Shown here piece after piece: positions 51,025-59,580 of a DNA stretch of 64,000 bases (position 1 is its first letter; each line of letters starts with the position of its first letter). A program made the position numbers and the translations under genes. This stretch comes from Caloranaerobacter sp050286925 (GTDB lineage: Bacteria > Bacillota > Clostridia > Tissierellales > Thermohalobacteraceae): contig NZ_JBFWFX010000011.1 of the NCBI RefSeq assembly GCF_050286925.1, positions 20,992 through 84,991 on the forward strand. Direction: 5' to 3'. Under the pieces are notes generated by a model. It was not told the origin of the DNA and did no database searches. It saw nothing but the letters and a program-made list of their open reading frames with translations.

Positions 51025-51648
51025 ATGAAGAGAAAGTTTTTGATTTTATATATTTTAATAAGTTTATTTTTAACTTCTATACCTGCTTCTGCACAACAAA
51101 CAATCTATACAGTAAAACCTGGAGACAGTATGTGGAAAATAGCTGTTAAGTTCGAAGTTGGACTTAGTGAACTTATTTCAGCAAATCCACAAATAAAAAA
51201 TCCTAATTTAATATATCCAGGACAAAAACTTAAAATACCAGACATAAGTGATGTTAAAGCACTTGAAAATGAAGTTATTAGGCTAGTTAATATAGAAAGG
51301 TCAAAAAGAGGTTTACAACCTCTTAAAGCAAACTGGCAGCTTTCAAGAGTTGCAAGATTTAAATCACAAGATATGATAAACAAAAACTATTTTGGACACT
51401 ATTCTCCAACTTATGGTTCTCCTTTTAAAATGATGGAGGATTTTGGCTTAAGATTTACTGCAGCAGGTGAAAATATAGCTAAAGGGCAGAGAACTCCAAA
51501 ACAGGTTATGAACAGTTGGATGAATTCAGAAGGTCATAGAAATAATATACTAAGTCCAATATACAACGAAATAGGTGTAGGTGTAGCAAAAGATAAATAC
51601 GGAAGATACTATTGGACTCAAATGTTTATGAAAGCAATTAGAAAATAA
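51025..51648 (+). CDS. Secreted LysM-CAP (SCP/YkwD-type) protein
   Basis: A 207-residue exported protein. Signal peptide at 1-23 (KRKFLILYILISLFLTSIPA), LysM domain at about 26-72 (YTVKPGDSMWKIAVKFEV... then LIYPGQKLKIPD), and a CAP/SCP domain from about 80 to 205 with HYSPTYGSPFKMM, GENIAKGQRTPKQVM, SWMNSEGHRNNILSP and MFMKAIRK. LysM binds peptidoglycan; CAP domains of YkwD type are found on spores and cell walls. The gene is monocistronic. Confidence 0.93.
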   Translation: MKRKFLILYILISLFLTSIPASAQQTIYTVKPGDSMWKIAVKFEVGLSELISANPQIKNPNLIYPGQKLKIPDISDVKALENEVIRLVNIERSKRGLQPLKANWQLSRVARFKSQDMINKNYFGHYSPTYGSPFKMMEDFGLRFTAAGENIAKGQRTPKQVMNSWMNSEGHRNNILSPIYNEIGVGVAKDKYGRYYWTQMFMKAIRK

Positions 51649-51672
51649 GTCAAGGGTTTTTACCCTTGACTT
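51643..51672 (+). terminator. Terminator of the LysM-CAP gene
   Basis: AAGTCAAGGG-TTTTT-ACCCTTGACTT stem overlapping the stop codon; only a weak T tract follows. Confidence 0.7.
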
Positions 51673-51733
51673 ATAAAATTCCTTTGATAACTCTTTTAGC
51701 ATTTTTAAAAAATATCTTCTCTATTCCCTCAGA

Positions 51734-51853
51734 TCAAAAACCATTTTTCTCTAAGGCATATAACAACTTATTCATTTCTCCAATATTACAAATCTCAAGC
51801 TTTTTAATGGCATAATATTTGTTTTTTCCAATATCTCTTTTCACCTCAATCAA
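51734..51853 (-). pseudogene. Possible short gene remnant
   Basis: A 39-codon minus-strand frame (LIEVKRDIGKNKYYAIKKLE, then ICNIGEMNKLLYALEKNGF) without a good ribosome site. It could be a C-terminal relic of a small protein. I do not recognise a family. Confidence 0.25.
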
Positions 51854-51881
51854 TGTGTCATAGTACCATAGGGACTTTTTT

Positions 51882-52298
51882 CTATTCTCCTATAATCTTT
51901 ACTAAAACTCTTTTTCTCCTTTTTCCATCAAACTCTCCATAAAATATTTGCTCCCAAGGACCAAAATCTAATTTTCCATCTGTTATAGCTACAACAACCT
52001 CTCTTCCCATAATTGTCCTTTTCAAATGTGCATCTGCATTATCTTCAAATCCATTATGGTCATATTGATCATAAGGCTTTTCTGGAGCTAGTTTTTCTAA
52101 AAAGCGTTCAAAGTCTCTATGTAATCCTGGTTCATCATCATTAATAAAGACACTTGATGTAATATGCATAGCATTGCACAAAAGTAATCCTTCTTTAATA
52201 CCACTCTCTCTTAAACATTCTTCAATTTGAGGAGTAATGTTTATAAAAGCTCTTCTAGTTTCAGTTTTAAACCATAATTCTTTTCTATAGGTTTTCAA
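51882..52298 (-). CDS. YjbQ-family (UPF0047) secondary thiamine-phosphate synthase
   Basis: A 138-residue enzyme of the YjbQ family, described as able to replace ThiE at low efficiency. TYRKELWFKTETRRAFINIT opens the protein; SSVFINDDEPGLHRDFERFL, NADAHLKRTIMGREVVVAIT and LDFGPWEQIFYGEFDGKRRK carry the catalytic His, Asp and Arg of the fold. The frame reaches 52370, but AGGAGGTGG precedes TTG 52298 with good spacing, and this N-terminus matches the normal family size. It lies 3.6 kb from the thi operon. Confidence 0.87.
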   Translation of the reverse strand: MKTYRKELWFKTETRRAFINITPQIEECLRESGIKEGLLLCNAMHITSSVFINDDEPGLHRDFERFLEKLAPEKPYDQYDHNGFEDNADAHLKRTIMGREVVVAITDGKLDFGPWEQIFYGEFDGKRRKRVLVKIIGE

Positions 52299-52668
52299 AA
52301 TATCCACCTCCTGTAATTTTGTTAAGTTTCCAAATTCAAATTTAAAATAATACCTATATATCTTTTTCATATACTCTATTCATGCTAATTTTCCTGCATC
52401 AACACATGCAATAACTGCTATATTAATAGTATCATATCATTTCACCAGAATCTAAGATTTTCTTTTTATATAAAGTTTTAATATCTATATTCATTTTTTA
52501 TTTTGTAATATTTTCCATAAAATTTATCCAAATTGATATTTTCTATTGATATACTTTCTTTATCTCTTCTATTTCAATTTAATCATCTTCTTAAATTTTT
52601 CCTTCTAAATATCTCCCACCTGGCGCACATATAAAAAGCACTACAGACCATATGGTCTGTAGTGCTTT
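52299..52668. other. Decaying intergenic region with short relics
   Basis: No intact gene. A minus-strand stretch at 52380-52424 reads NIAVIACVDAGKLA, close to the first GTP-binding motif of elongation-factor-like/TetM proteins (NIxxxAHVDAGKTT), so it may be a relic of one. The pfl terminator (52634-52669) ends the region. Confidence 0.4.
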
Positions 52669-52669
52669 T
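52634..52669 (-). terminator. Terminator of the pflBA pair
   Basis: A near-perfect palindrome centred on CCATATGG with long arms AGCACTACAGAC/GTCTGTAGTGCT; the minus strand ends in TTTTTATA. Confidence 0.92.
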
Positions 52670-53400
52670 TACTTAACATCCAAATTATATTTTTTAAATA
52701 CCGCTTTCACTTCTTCAATCTTCTCCTTTGTTGGAGGCTCTGTATCCTTTAATTTATATTCATATCCAAGCTCTTCCCATTTATATTCTCCCATTTTATG
52801 AAATGGCAATATTTCTACTCTTTCTACATTCTTTAAGGATGATAGAAACTTAGCCAATTCTTCAATATCTTTTATATCATCGGTTAAACCAGGTACTAAT
52901 ACATATCTTACCCACATTGGCTTATTGATTTCAGATAAATATTTCGCAAATTCTATTGTGGGTTTTAAAGCTATTCCTGTCAAATTCTTGTATTTTATTG
53001 CGTCAAAAGATTTTATATCAAGTAAAACTAAATCTGTATAGTCAATAACTTCTTTAGCCTTTTCTATACTTACACATCCAGAGGTGTCTAGGGCAGTGTG
53101 AATTCCTTCTTCTTTGCATCGTTTAAACAATTCTTTAATAAAATCAGACTGTATTAAAGGCTCCCCACCACTAGCTGTTATCCCACCACCTGAAAACTTC
53201 ATAAAGGATTTATATTTAACAATTTCATTCATAATTTCATCTACTGTAACCTCTTCTCCATCCTCAAATTTCCAGGTGTCTGGATTATGACAATACTGGC
53301 ATCTTAAGGGACAACCTTGGGTAAAAATCACAAAGCGAAGTCCAGGACCATCTAAAGTTCCACAAGTTTCAATTGAGTGAATCTTACCTTTCACATTCAT
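52669..53400 (-). CDS. pflA: Pyruvate formate-lyase activating enzyme
   Basis: Radical SAM enzyme that installs the glycyl radical on PflB; 243 residues. The cluster motif FTQGCPLRCQYCHNPDTW (C-x3-C-x2-C), KFSGGGITASGGEPLIQSDF and VLLDIKSFD with VRYVLVPGLTDD are characteristic. The frame opens at a GTG at 53412, but ATG 53400 is better placed behind AGTGGTGT. It follows pflB by 15 to 27 bases. Confidence 0.95.
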   Translation of the reverse strand: MNVKGKIHSIETCGTLDGPGLRFVIFTQGCPLRCQYCHNPDTWKFEDGEEVTVDEIMNEIVKYKSFMKFSGGGITASGGEPLIQSDFIKELFKRCKEEGIHTALDTSGCVSIEKAKEVIDYTDLVLLDIKSFDAIKYKNLTGIALKPTIEFAKYLSEINKPMWVRYVLVPGLTDDIKDIEELAKFLSSLKNVERVEILPFHKMGEYKWEELGYEYKLKDTEPPTKEKIEEVKAVFKKYNLDVK

Positions 53401-53427
53401 TTTAAACACCACTTTAATTTTTTAATT

Positions 53428-55653
53428 CTAGAAACGCTCATGGAAAGTTCTCTTAATTACATCTAATTGCTGCTCTCTTGTAAGTTTTATGAAGTTTACA
53501 GCATATCCTGAAACACGAATTGTTAATTGTGGATACTTTTCTGGATGTTCCATAGCATCTAATAATGTTTCTTTATCAAGGACATTAACATTTATATGAT
53601 GTCCTGTATCATGGAAATACCCATCTAGTATTCCAACAAGATTGTTTATTCTTTCCTCTTTATCCTTACCAAGTGCCTTTGGAACGATAGAAAATGTATA
53701 TGAAATCCCGTCTTCTGCATGCTCGTAAGGAAGTTTTGCAACAGATGCCATTGAAGCTATTGCTCCTCTTTTATCTCTACCATGCATTGGATTTGCCCCT
53801 GGCGCAAATGGTTCTCCAGCCTTTCTTCCATCTGGAGTGCTACCAGTCTTTTTACCATATACCACGTTAGAAGTAATAGTTAATATAGAAAGTGTTGGTA
53901 TAGAATCTCTATAAGTTTTATGCTTACGTAATTTATTCATAAAGTTCTTAACTATCTCTACTGCTATTTCATCAACTCTATCGTCGTTATTACCAAAGGA
54001 AGGATATTCACCTTCTACTTCATAATCTACTGCTAATCCTTCTTCGTTTCTAATAACTTTAACCTTAGCATACTTTATAGCTGATAAAGAGTCTACCACA
54101 ACTGAAAGCCCTGCTATACCACAAGCTGAAGTTCTTAATACATCCTTATCATGTAAAGCCATTTGTAATCTTTCATAGGCATATTTGTCATGCATATAAT
54201 GGATTATGTTTAATGTATTTATATAAAGCTGTGCTAACCAGTCCATTACTTGGTCAAACTTTCTCATTACTTCATCGTAATCAAGGTATTCTGATGTTAT
54301 TGGTGCAAATTCTGGTCCTACTTGTACTCCAGTTTTTTCATCTTTCCCACCATTTATAGCATAGAGAAGAGCCTTTGCCAGATTAGCACGAGCACCAAAG
54401 AACTGCATTTGTTTACCAATCTTCATAGCTGATACACAGCAAGCTATGCCGTAATCATCACCATACCATTGTCTCATAAGGTCATCATTTTCATATTGTA
54501 TTGAACTTGTGTCTATTGATACCTTTGCACAATATTTTTTAAAGTTTTCTGGCAATCTTGTTGACCATAAAACTGTCAAGTTTGGCTCTGGAGCTGGTCC
54601 TAAATTATATAAGGTGTGTAATATACGATAACTTGTTTTAGTAACCAAAGTTCTTCCATCTATACTCATACCGCCTATGGCTTCAGTTACCCAAGTTGGG
54701 TCTCCAGAAAATAATTGGTTATATTCTGGCGTTCTAAGGAAACGAACCATACGCAATTTCATTACAAAATGATCTATTAATTCTTGAGCTTCTTCTTCAG
54801 TTAATACGCCGTTTTTTATATCTCTTTCAATATATATGTCAAAGAATGTAGATACACGGCCTAAAGACATTGCTGCTCCGTCTTGTTCTTTAATAGCTCC
54901 AAGATAAGCAAAGTAAGTCCATTGCACCGCTTCTTTAGCGTTTGCTGCAGGTCTGGAAATATCATAACCATAGGATTTAGCCATTTCCTTCAGCTCATGT
55001 AAAGCCTTTATTTGTTCTGCAATTTCTTCTCTAATTTGAACAACATGAGGCTCCATATAATCCATTTCTAACTGTTTCTTTTCTTCTTCTTTACCTTCAA
55101 TTAATCTGTCGACGCCGTATAATGCTACCCTTCTGTAATCGCCAATAATTCTTCCACGCCCATAGGCATCAGGAAGTCCTGTAATAACCCCTGATCTTCT
55201 TGCTCTTCTCATTTCATCGGTATAAGCATCAAATACCCCATCGTTATGGGTTTTTCTATACTTTAAGAATATTTCTTCCGTTTCTTTATCTAATTCATAT
55301 CCATAGGACTCTAAAGCCTTTTTAACAACCCTTAATCCCCCAAAGGGCATAATTCCTCTTTTAAGAGGTTTATCAGTTTGCAGTCCTACTATTTGTTCTA
55401 ATTCTTTATCTATATATCCTGGTGCATGGGCAGTTATAGTTGAAACCTTTTTAGTTTCAACATCTAAAATTCCCTTTTTTCTTTCTTCCTTCATTAATTC
55501 CAATACTTTATTCCAAAGTTTTTTAGTTCTTTCAGTTGGCCCTGCTAAAAAGCTTTCATCCCCTTCATAAGGTTTATAATTTTTTTGGATAAAATCTCTT
55601 ACATCAATTTCCTTCATCCATCTACCTTTTTCAAAACCTTGCCATTCTTTCAT
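53428..55653 (-). CDS. pflB: Formate C-acetyltransferase (pyruvate formate-lyase)
   Basis: Cleaves pyruvate to acetyl-CoA and formate under anaerobic conditions. At 741 residues it is full length. The active-site cysteine pair is in GIACCVSAMKIG, and the glycyl-radical site is in RVSGYAVNFIKLTREQQLD near the C-terminus. PDAYGRGRIIGDYRRVALYG and GARANLAKALLYAINGGKDE are further PflB marks. Followed by pflA and a strong terminator. The upstream gap has no anaerobic Fnr-like site that I could recognise. Confidence 0.96.
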   Translation of the reverse strand: MKEWQGFEKGRWMKEIDVRDFIQKNYKPYEGDESFLAGPTERTKKLWNKVLELMKEERKKGILDVETKKVSTITAHAPGYIDKELEQIVGLQTDKPLKRGIMPFGGLRVVKKALESYGYELDKETEEIFLKYRKTHNDGVFDAYTDEMRRARRSGVITGLPDAYGRGRIIGDYRRVALYGVDRLIEGKEEEKKQLEMDYMEPHVVQIREEIAEQIKALHELKEMAKSYGYDISRPAANAKEAVQWTYFAYLGAIKEQDGAAMSLGRVSTFFDIYIERDIKNGVLTEEEAQELIDHFVMKLRMVRFLRTPEYNQLFSGDPTWVTEAIGGMSIDGRTLVTKTSYRILHTLYNLGPAPEPNLTVLWSTRLPENFKKYCAKVSIDTSSIQYENDDLMRQWYGDDYGIACCVSAMKIGKQMQFFGARANLAKALLYAINGGKDEKTGVQVGPEFAPITSEYLDYDEVMRKFDQVMDWLAQLYINTLNIIHYMHDKYAYERLQMALHDKDVLRTSACGIAGLSVVVDSLSAIKYAKVKVIRNEEGLAVDYEVEGEYPSFGNNDDRVDEIAVEIVKNFMNKLRKHKTYRDSIPTLSILTITSNVVYGKKTGSTPDGRKAGEPFAPGANPMHGRDKRGAIASMASVAKLPYEHAEDGISYTFSIVPKALGKDKEERINNLVGILDGYFHDTGHHINVNVLDKETLLDAMEHPEKYPQLTIRVSGYAVNFIKLTREQQLDVIKRTFHERF

Positions 55654-56237
55654 TTAATCGACACATCCTTTCATGTATTTATATAAAATTCTAAATATAT
55701 AATAACCTTCATGTTTATACTATATTCTATCTTGATTTTTGTTTTTTGTTTTGTATACTGTATACATAACTTCTTAATATAATTATAATTTTTAATGATA
55801 AATAAATCAAGGAAATATATTTATATGGTTTGTCGAGATGAAGAATAACAAGGGTCAGGCTTTTATAATTTTATAACTTTTTCAATCTTTTCAATAGTCT
55901 ACTTCAGCTTTTCATGATTACTCTGTTCACTTAAAATATTTGACACTGTTGGTTCTGATAGATTTAACCTTTGTCCTAGCTCTTTGTTACTGATATCACT
56001 ATATCTTTTACTTAATATAATTATCACTTATCTACATTCAACCAATCTTTTTGTTTTTTTGCTTTTTCCTTAATTCTTTCTCATCTATCTCTAAAACTCT
56101 AAAACATTACATGTTTTTTGAATGATTTCTTCTGACCGCAATACCTATGTACGCTTGAAAAAATTTAGTTTTTTTAATCTAATACATTTCAGTGTACCAA
56201 AATGCTTATTTAACAAAACATGATAAAATTTCAACTG
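55654..56237. other. Gap containing a degraded transposase remnant
   Basis: A+T-rich, no intact gene. The remnant at 55838-56060 is listed separately; elsewhere nothing is recognised. Confidence 0.55.
55838..56060 (-). pseudogene. Degraded REP-associated (TnpA_REP/Y1-like) transposase remnant
   Basis: A minus-strand stretch reads YSDISNKELGQRLNLSEPTV then SNILSEQSNHEKLK before a stop; a helix-turn-helix like those at the end of REP-associated transposases. Shortly after, in another frame position, KPDPCYSS recalls the typical terminal PDP motif. Several stops interrupt it. Not functional. Confidence 0.45.
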
Positions 56238-56266
56238 TTGACAATAATATGAAAAAAAGATATAAT
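56238..56266 (+). promoter_or_regulatory. Perfect sigma-A promoter of the ytrA-type operon
   Basis: TTGACA (56238-56243), 17-base spacer, TATAAT (56261-56266). Confidence 0.92.
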
Positions 56267-56267
56267 G

Positions 56268-56292
56268 AGTGTATTAATACTAATAGTACACT
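56268..56292 (+). promoter_or_regulatory. YtrA-type operator AGTGTA-N13-TACACT
   Basis: Inverted repeat AGTGTA (56268-56273), 13-base spacer, TACACT (56287-56292), directly after the -10. From memory this is the arrangement of the operator of Bacillus subtilis YtrA. It would make the operon autoregulated. Confidence 0.88.
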
Positions 56293-56317
56293 TATTACAC
56301 ATGTAAGGAGGTGCAAA

Positions 56318-56707
56318 ATGTTTCAAATAGACTTAAAAAATCGAAAACCAATATATGAACAACTTGTAGAAAAATTTAAAGAATTAATAATAAACGATGT
56401 ACTAAAAGCTGATGAAAAGATTCCATCTGTAAGAGATTTAGCAAAACAGCTCACTATAAATCCAAATACTATTCAAAAAGCATACAGAGAACTAGAAAGA
56501 CAAGGATATATATATTCTGTTCGAGGAAGAGGAAGTTTTGTATCAAAGAAAATAGAGAAGGTGGATAAAGAAAAGATGGAAAGATTAAAAAATGAAATAA
56601 TAAAAAATTTATCAGAATTAATATATTTAGGTTGTGAAAAGGAAGAATTAATCAAATTATTAGAAGAAACCTATGATAGAGTGAAAGGAGGAGAAAATAA
56701 TGATTAG
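56318..56707 (+). CDS. GntR-family repressor, YtrA subfamily
   Basis: A 129-residue regulator. The winged helix (about 1-75) has FQIDLKNRKPIYEQLVEKFK, PSVRDLAKQLTINPNTIQKA and YIYSVRGRGSFVS; the short helical C-terminal half is typical of YtrA, which has no large ligand domain. The longer frame from 56192 is rejected, because AAGGAGGTG sits before ATG 56318. Overlaps the ABC gene by 8 bases. YtrA-type repressors respond to cell-envelope antibiotics in Bacillus. Confidence 0.92.
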   Translation: MFQIDLKNRKPIYEQLVEKFKELIINDVLKADEKIPSVRDLAKQLTINPNTIQKAYRELERQGYIYSVRGRGSFVSKKIEKVDKEKMERLKNEIIKNLSELIYLGCEKEELIKLLEETYDRVKGGENND

Positions 56708-57599
56708 AGTAAAAAATTTAGATAAATATTTCGGTAATTTTAAAGCTTTAGATAATGTAAATTTAAATGTTCCAAAAGGTTCTATATATGGTTTAGTTGG
56801 TCCTAACGGTGCTGGTAAAACCACATTGATAAAGCATTTAACAGGCATATATAAACAAGATAAAGGAGATGTAGAAATATTAGGAGAAAAAGTATATGAA
56901 AATATAAATATCAAATCAAAAATAGGTTATATCCCTGATGACTTATATTTCTTTCCTCAATATACGATTAAAAACATGGCATCATATTATAAAAGAATAT
57001 ATCCTAATTGGAATGAAGAGAGATATGAAAAATTAAAAAAAGTATTTGAAATAGATGAAAACAAAAAAATAAACAAGCTTTCAAAGGGAATGCAAAAACA
57101 AGTACTTTTCTGGCTTACTCTATCAATTATGCCAGAAGTAATGATACTCGATGAACCTATAGACGGACTCGATCCCTTAATGAGAAGAAAGGTATGGAAT
57201 TTAATAGTCGAAGATGTAGCCGAAAGAGAAACAACTGTACTTATATCGTCCCATAACTTAAAAGAATTAGAAAACATATGTGATCATATAGGTATTATGC
57301 ATAAAGGTAAAATGCTTATAGAAAGTAACTTAGATGATTTAAAATCTGATGTCCATAAAATTCAAATAGCATATAAAAATGATTTTCCAACTAATCTAAA
57401 TAAAGAACTAAGAATACTTCATAAAGAAAAACGTGGAAGCATACATTTATTAATCGTAAAAGGTAATAGAGAAAAGGTAGTATCAATCTTTAACAAATAT
57501 AATCCTATTATATTAGACATACTACCACTTTCCCTTGAAGAAGTATTTATATATGAGTTAGGATGTGCAGGTTATGAAATCACAAACATCATATTTTAA
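56700..57599 (+). CDS. ABC transporter ATP-binding protein (YtrB/BcrA-like)
   Basis: A 299-residue ATPase: Walker A GPNGAGKTTLIKHL, signature LSKGMQKQVLFW, Walker B VMILDEPIDGLDPL and H-switch TTVLISSHNLKEL. It belongs to the group that pairs with YtrA-type repressors in firmicutes. Overlaps ytrA by 8 bases and the permease by 26, so the three are co-translated. The probable function is drug or envelope-stress efflux (inference). Confidence 0.92.
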   Translation: MIRVKNLDKYFGNFKALDNVNLNVPKGSIYGLVGPNGAGKTTLIKHLTGIYKQDKGDVEILGEKVYENINIKSKIGYIPDDLYFFPQYTIKNMASYYKRIYPNWNEERYEKLKKVFEIDENKKINKLSKGMQKQVLFWLTLSIMPEVMILDEPIDGLDPLMRRKVWNLIVEDVAERETTVLISSHNLKELENICDHIGIMHKGKMLIESNLDDLKSDVHKIQIAYKNDFPTNLNKELRILHKEKRGSIHLLIVKGNREKVVSIFNKYNPIILDILPLSLEEVFIYELGCAGYEITNIIF

Positions 57600-59532
57600 T
57601 AAAACTATCATAAGAGAAGATTTGAGAAGACTTTGGGGAATAGGAACATTATACTTTTTAGCTTTAATATTTACTGGTCCAATAGTCTTTTTAATCAATG
57701 TAAAAAACGCAAATACAATTAATTCTTACTTTGAAACATATATCAGCATAAATGAACATATTTTTCAAATAATATTTGCCATAGTTTTCCCATTAATACT
57801 CGGAACTATTATTTTCAGGTATATGCAACTTAAAAATTCAACAGGTATGATGCATTCTTTTCCATTTACAAGAAACATGCTATTTAATAGCCATGTATTA
57901 GCTAGTTCAATCATATTGTTTATGCCAATTTTTGTAAATTTTATAATTATGTTTTTAATTTATAATGGAATATACACAGGAGCAAATATAACCGCTGGTG
58001 ATATATATAAATGGCTGTTTACTACACTAATTTTAAATTACACCGTACTTCTTATGACAGTATTTACAGGCATGATAAGTGGTGTCTCTTTTATTCAAGC
58101 CATATTATCTTTAATATTTTTATTTTTACCTCTAGGATTAACAGGTTTGATAATGCTAACTCTAGATATAATGTTGTTTGGCTATGCTGCAAATGATACA
58201 ATTATTGAAAATTTTGCTTTAAAAGTAATACCTATAACTGGAGGTTTATACGGAGAAAAAATAAATCCTTTATTGATAATATGGTATATAGCGTTATTGG
58301 TTATTTTGTTTTTAGTTTCAAAATTCTTATATCATAAAAGAAATTTAGAAAGTGCCGGAGATAGTATCGTATTTGATATATTAAAACCTATATTCAAATA
58401 TGGTGTTACGTTTTGCAGTATGATTTTAGGAGGATTATATTTTTCATTTGCAGTTACAAAAAATCATTTTTGGCTATATTTTGGATTTTTTATAGGAGCA
58501 TTATTCGGCTACATCATAGCAGAAATGATAATAAGAAAGTCTATATGGGTATTTAATAGGCTATATGGTTTTATTCCTTTTGTAATAGCTGCCGGTTTAT
58601 TTTTTACAATTATTGATTTAGATTTAATAGGATATGAGAAAAAATTACCTAATTTAGACGAAATAGAAGGTGCATATTTCGGAAGTTATGTAAATGAAAA
58701 GAGTTTAAAAGAAGATAATTTACTGATTCGCAATAAAAATAATATTATTTATATATTAAAACTACATGAAACGATAATAAATAATAAATCTGAAATAGAA
58801 AATATACCATCAGAAAACCGAAATAGGCAAATTGCTATAGGATACAAATTGAAAAATGGAAGTATTTTAATGAGAGAATACTCTGTACCTCAAAAGATGG
58901 TTGATAATAATCCGTATATAAAGAAAATATACGAATTAAAAGAATATAAAATAATTAATAATAGTATATTTAGGATAGATCCGAATAAAATACAAATCAT
59001 AAAAATCAATCCGATGTATTCAAATGAAATCGTTACAATTTCTAACAAAAATGAAATAAAAGAATTTATAGAAGCTGTAAAAGCAGATATTTTGGAAGAA
59101 TCTTATGAGGAAATGACTGCAAAACAAGAGCCTTGGGCATATATTGATGTTGAATATATAGATAATGTTAAACCGCACGAGTCAATGATAGTGCCGGAAT
59201 GGAAAAAATCGTATAAGAACTTGGAAAACTGGCTAAAACAAAAAGGATATTACGAAAAAGCAAGAATAACACCTAATGACATTAAATACGCAATAGTAAA
59301 AAATATAAAAGAAGTAGAAAACATTGATAATATATATGATTTTGAATCTATAAAGGGTAAAAAAATAGAAATTAAAGATAAAGAAAAAATAGAGAAACTA
59401 TTAAGGACTTGCAGAAATTTTTCTTTAAACAATAAACAATATGCTGTAGTATTTTACTTAAAAGATTCTAATAAAATAACTGGTTGGTATTCTGATGAAA
59501 ATGTACCAGATTTCATTAAAAACAGCTTATAA
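57574..59532 (+). CDS. Large ABC permease with C-terminal soluble domain
   Basis: A 652-residue membrane protein. About eight to ten helices occupy residues 15-355 (FHRLW-type N-terminus; FRYMQLKNSTGMMHSFPFTR between helices), followed by a 290-residue non-membrane domain (YFGSYVNEKSLKEDNLLIR...) that is probably extracellular. This architecture fits the DUF6449-type permeases next to YtrA (name from memory). The ORF may begin at GTG 57565, but ATG 57574 has the better ribosome spacing. Confidence 0.82.
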   Translation: MKSQTSYFNKTIIREDLRRLWGIGTLYFLALIFTGPIVFLINVKNANTINSYFETYISINEHIFQIIFAIVFPLILGTIIFRYMQLKNSTGMMHSFPFTRNMLFNSHVLASSIILFMPIFVNFIIMFLIYNGIYTGANITAGDIYKWLFTTLILNYTVLLMTVFTGMISGVSFIQAILSLIFLFLPLGLTGLIMLTLDIMLFGYAANDTIIENFALKVIPITGGLYGEKINPLLIIWYIALLVILFLVSKFLYHKRNLESAGDSIVFDILKPIFKYGVTFCSMILGGLYFSFAVTKNHFWLYFGFFIGALFGYIIAEMIIRKSIWVFNRLYGFIPFVIAAGLFFTIIDLDLIGYEKKLPNLDEIEGAYFGSYVNEKSLKEDNLLIRNKNNIIYILKLHETIINNKSEIENIPSENRNRQIAIGYKLKNGSILMREYSVPQKMVDNNPYIKKIYELKEYKIINNSIFRIDPNKIQIIKINPMYSNEIVTISNKNEIKEFIEAVKADILEESYEEMTAKQEPWAYIDVEYIDNVKPHESMIVPEWKKSYKNLENWLKQKGYYEKARITPNDIKYAIVKNIKEVENIDNIYDFESIKGKKIEIKDKEKIEKLLRTCRNFSLNNKQYAVVFYLKDSNKITGWYSDENVPDFIKNSL

Positions 59533-59539
59533 TACACGA

Positions 59540-59580
59540 AAAAACATCTGCCCCACTAAATAAGGGCAGATGTTTTTTTA
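59540..59580. terminator. Bidirectional terminator between the ABC operon and the CoADR gene
   Basis: AAAAAACATCTGCCC pairs with GGGCAGATGTTTTTT; A and T tracts on both sides serve both convergent genes. Confidence 0.92.

Noticed and set aside
56192..56317. 42-residue N-terminal extension of the YtrA-type regulator
   Set aside because: It would cover the promoter and operator, and the ribosome site AAGGAGGTG precedes ATG 56318.
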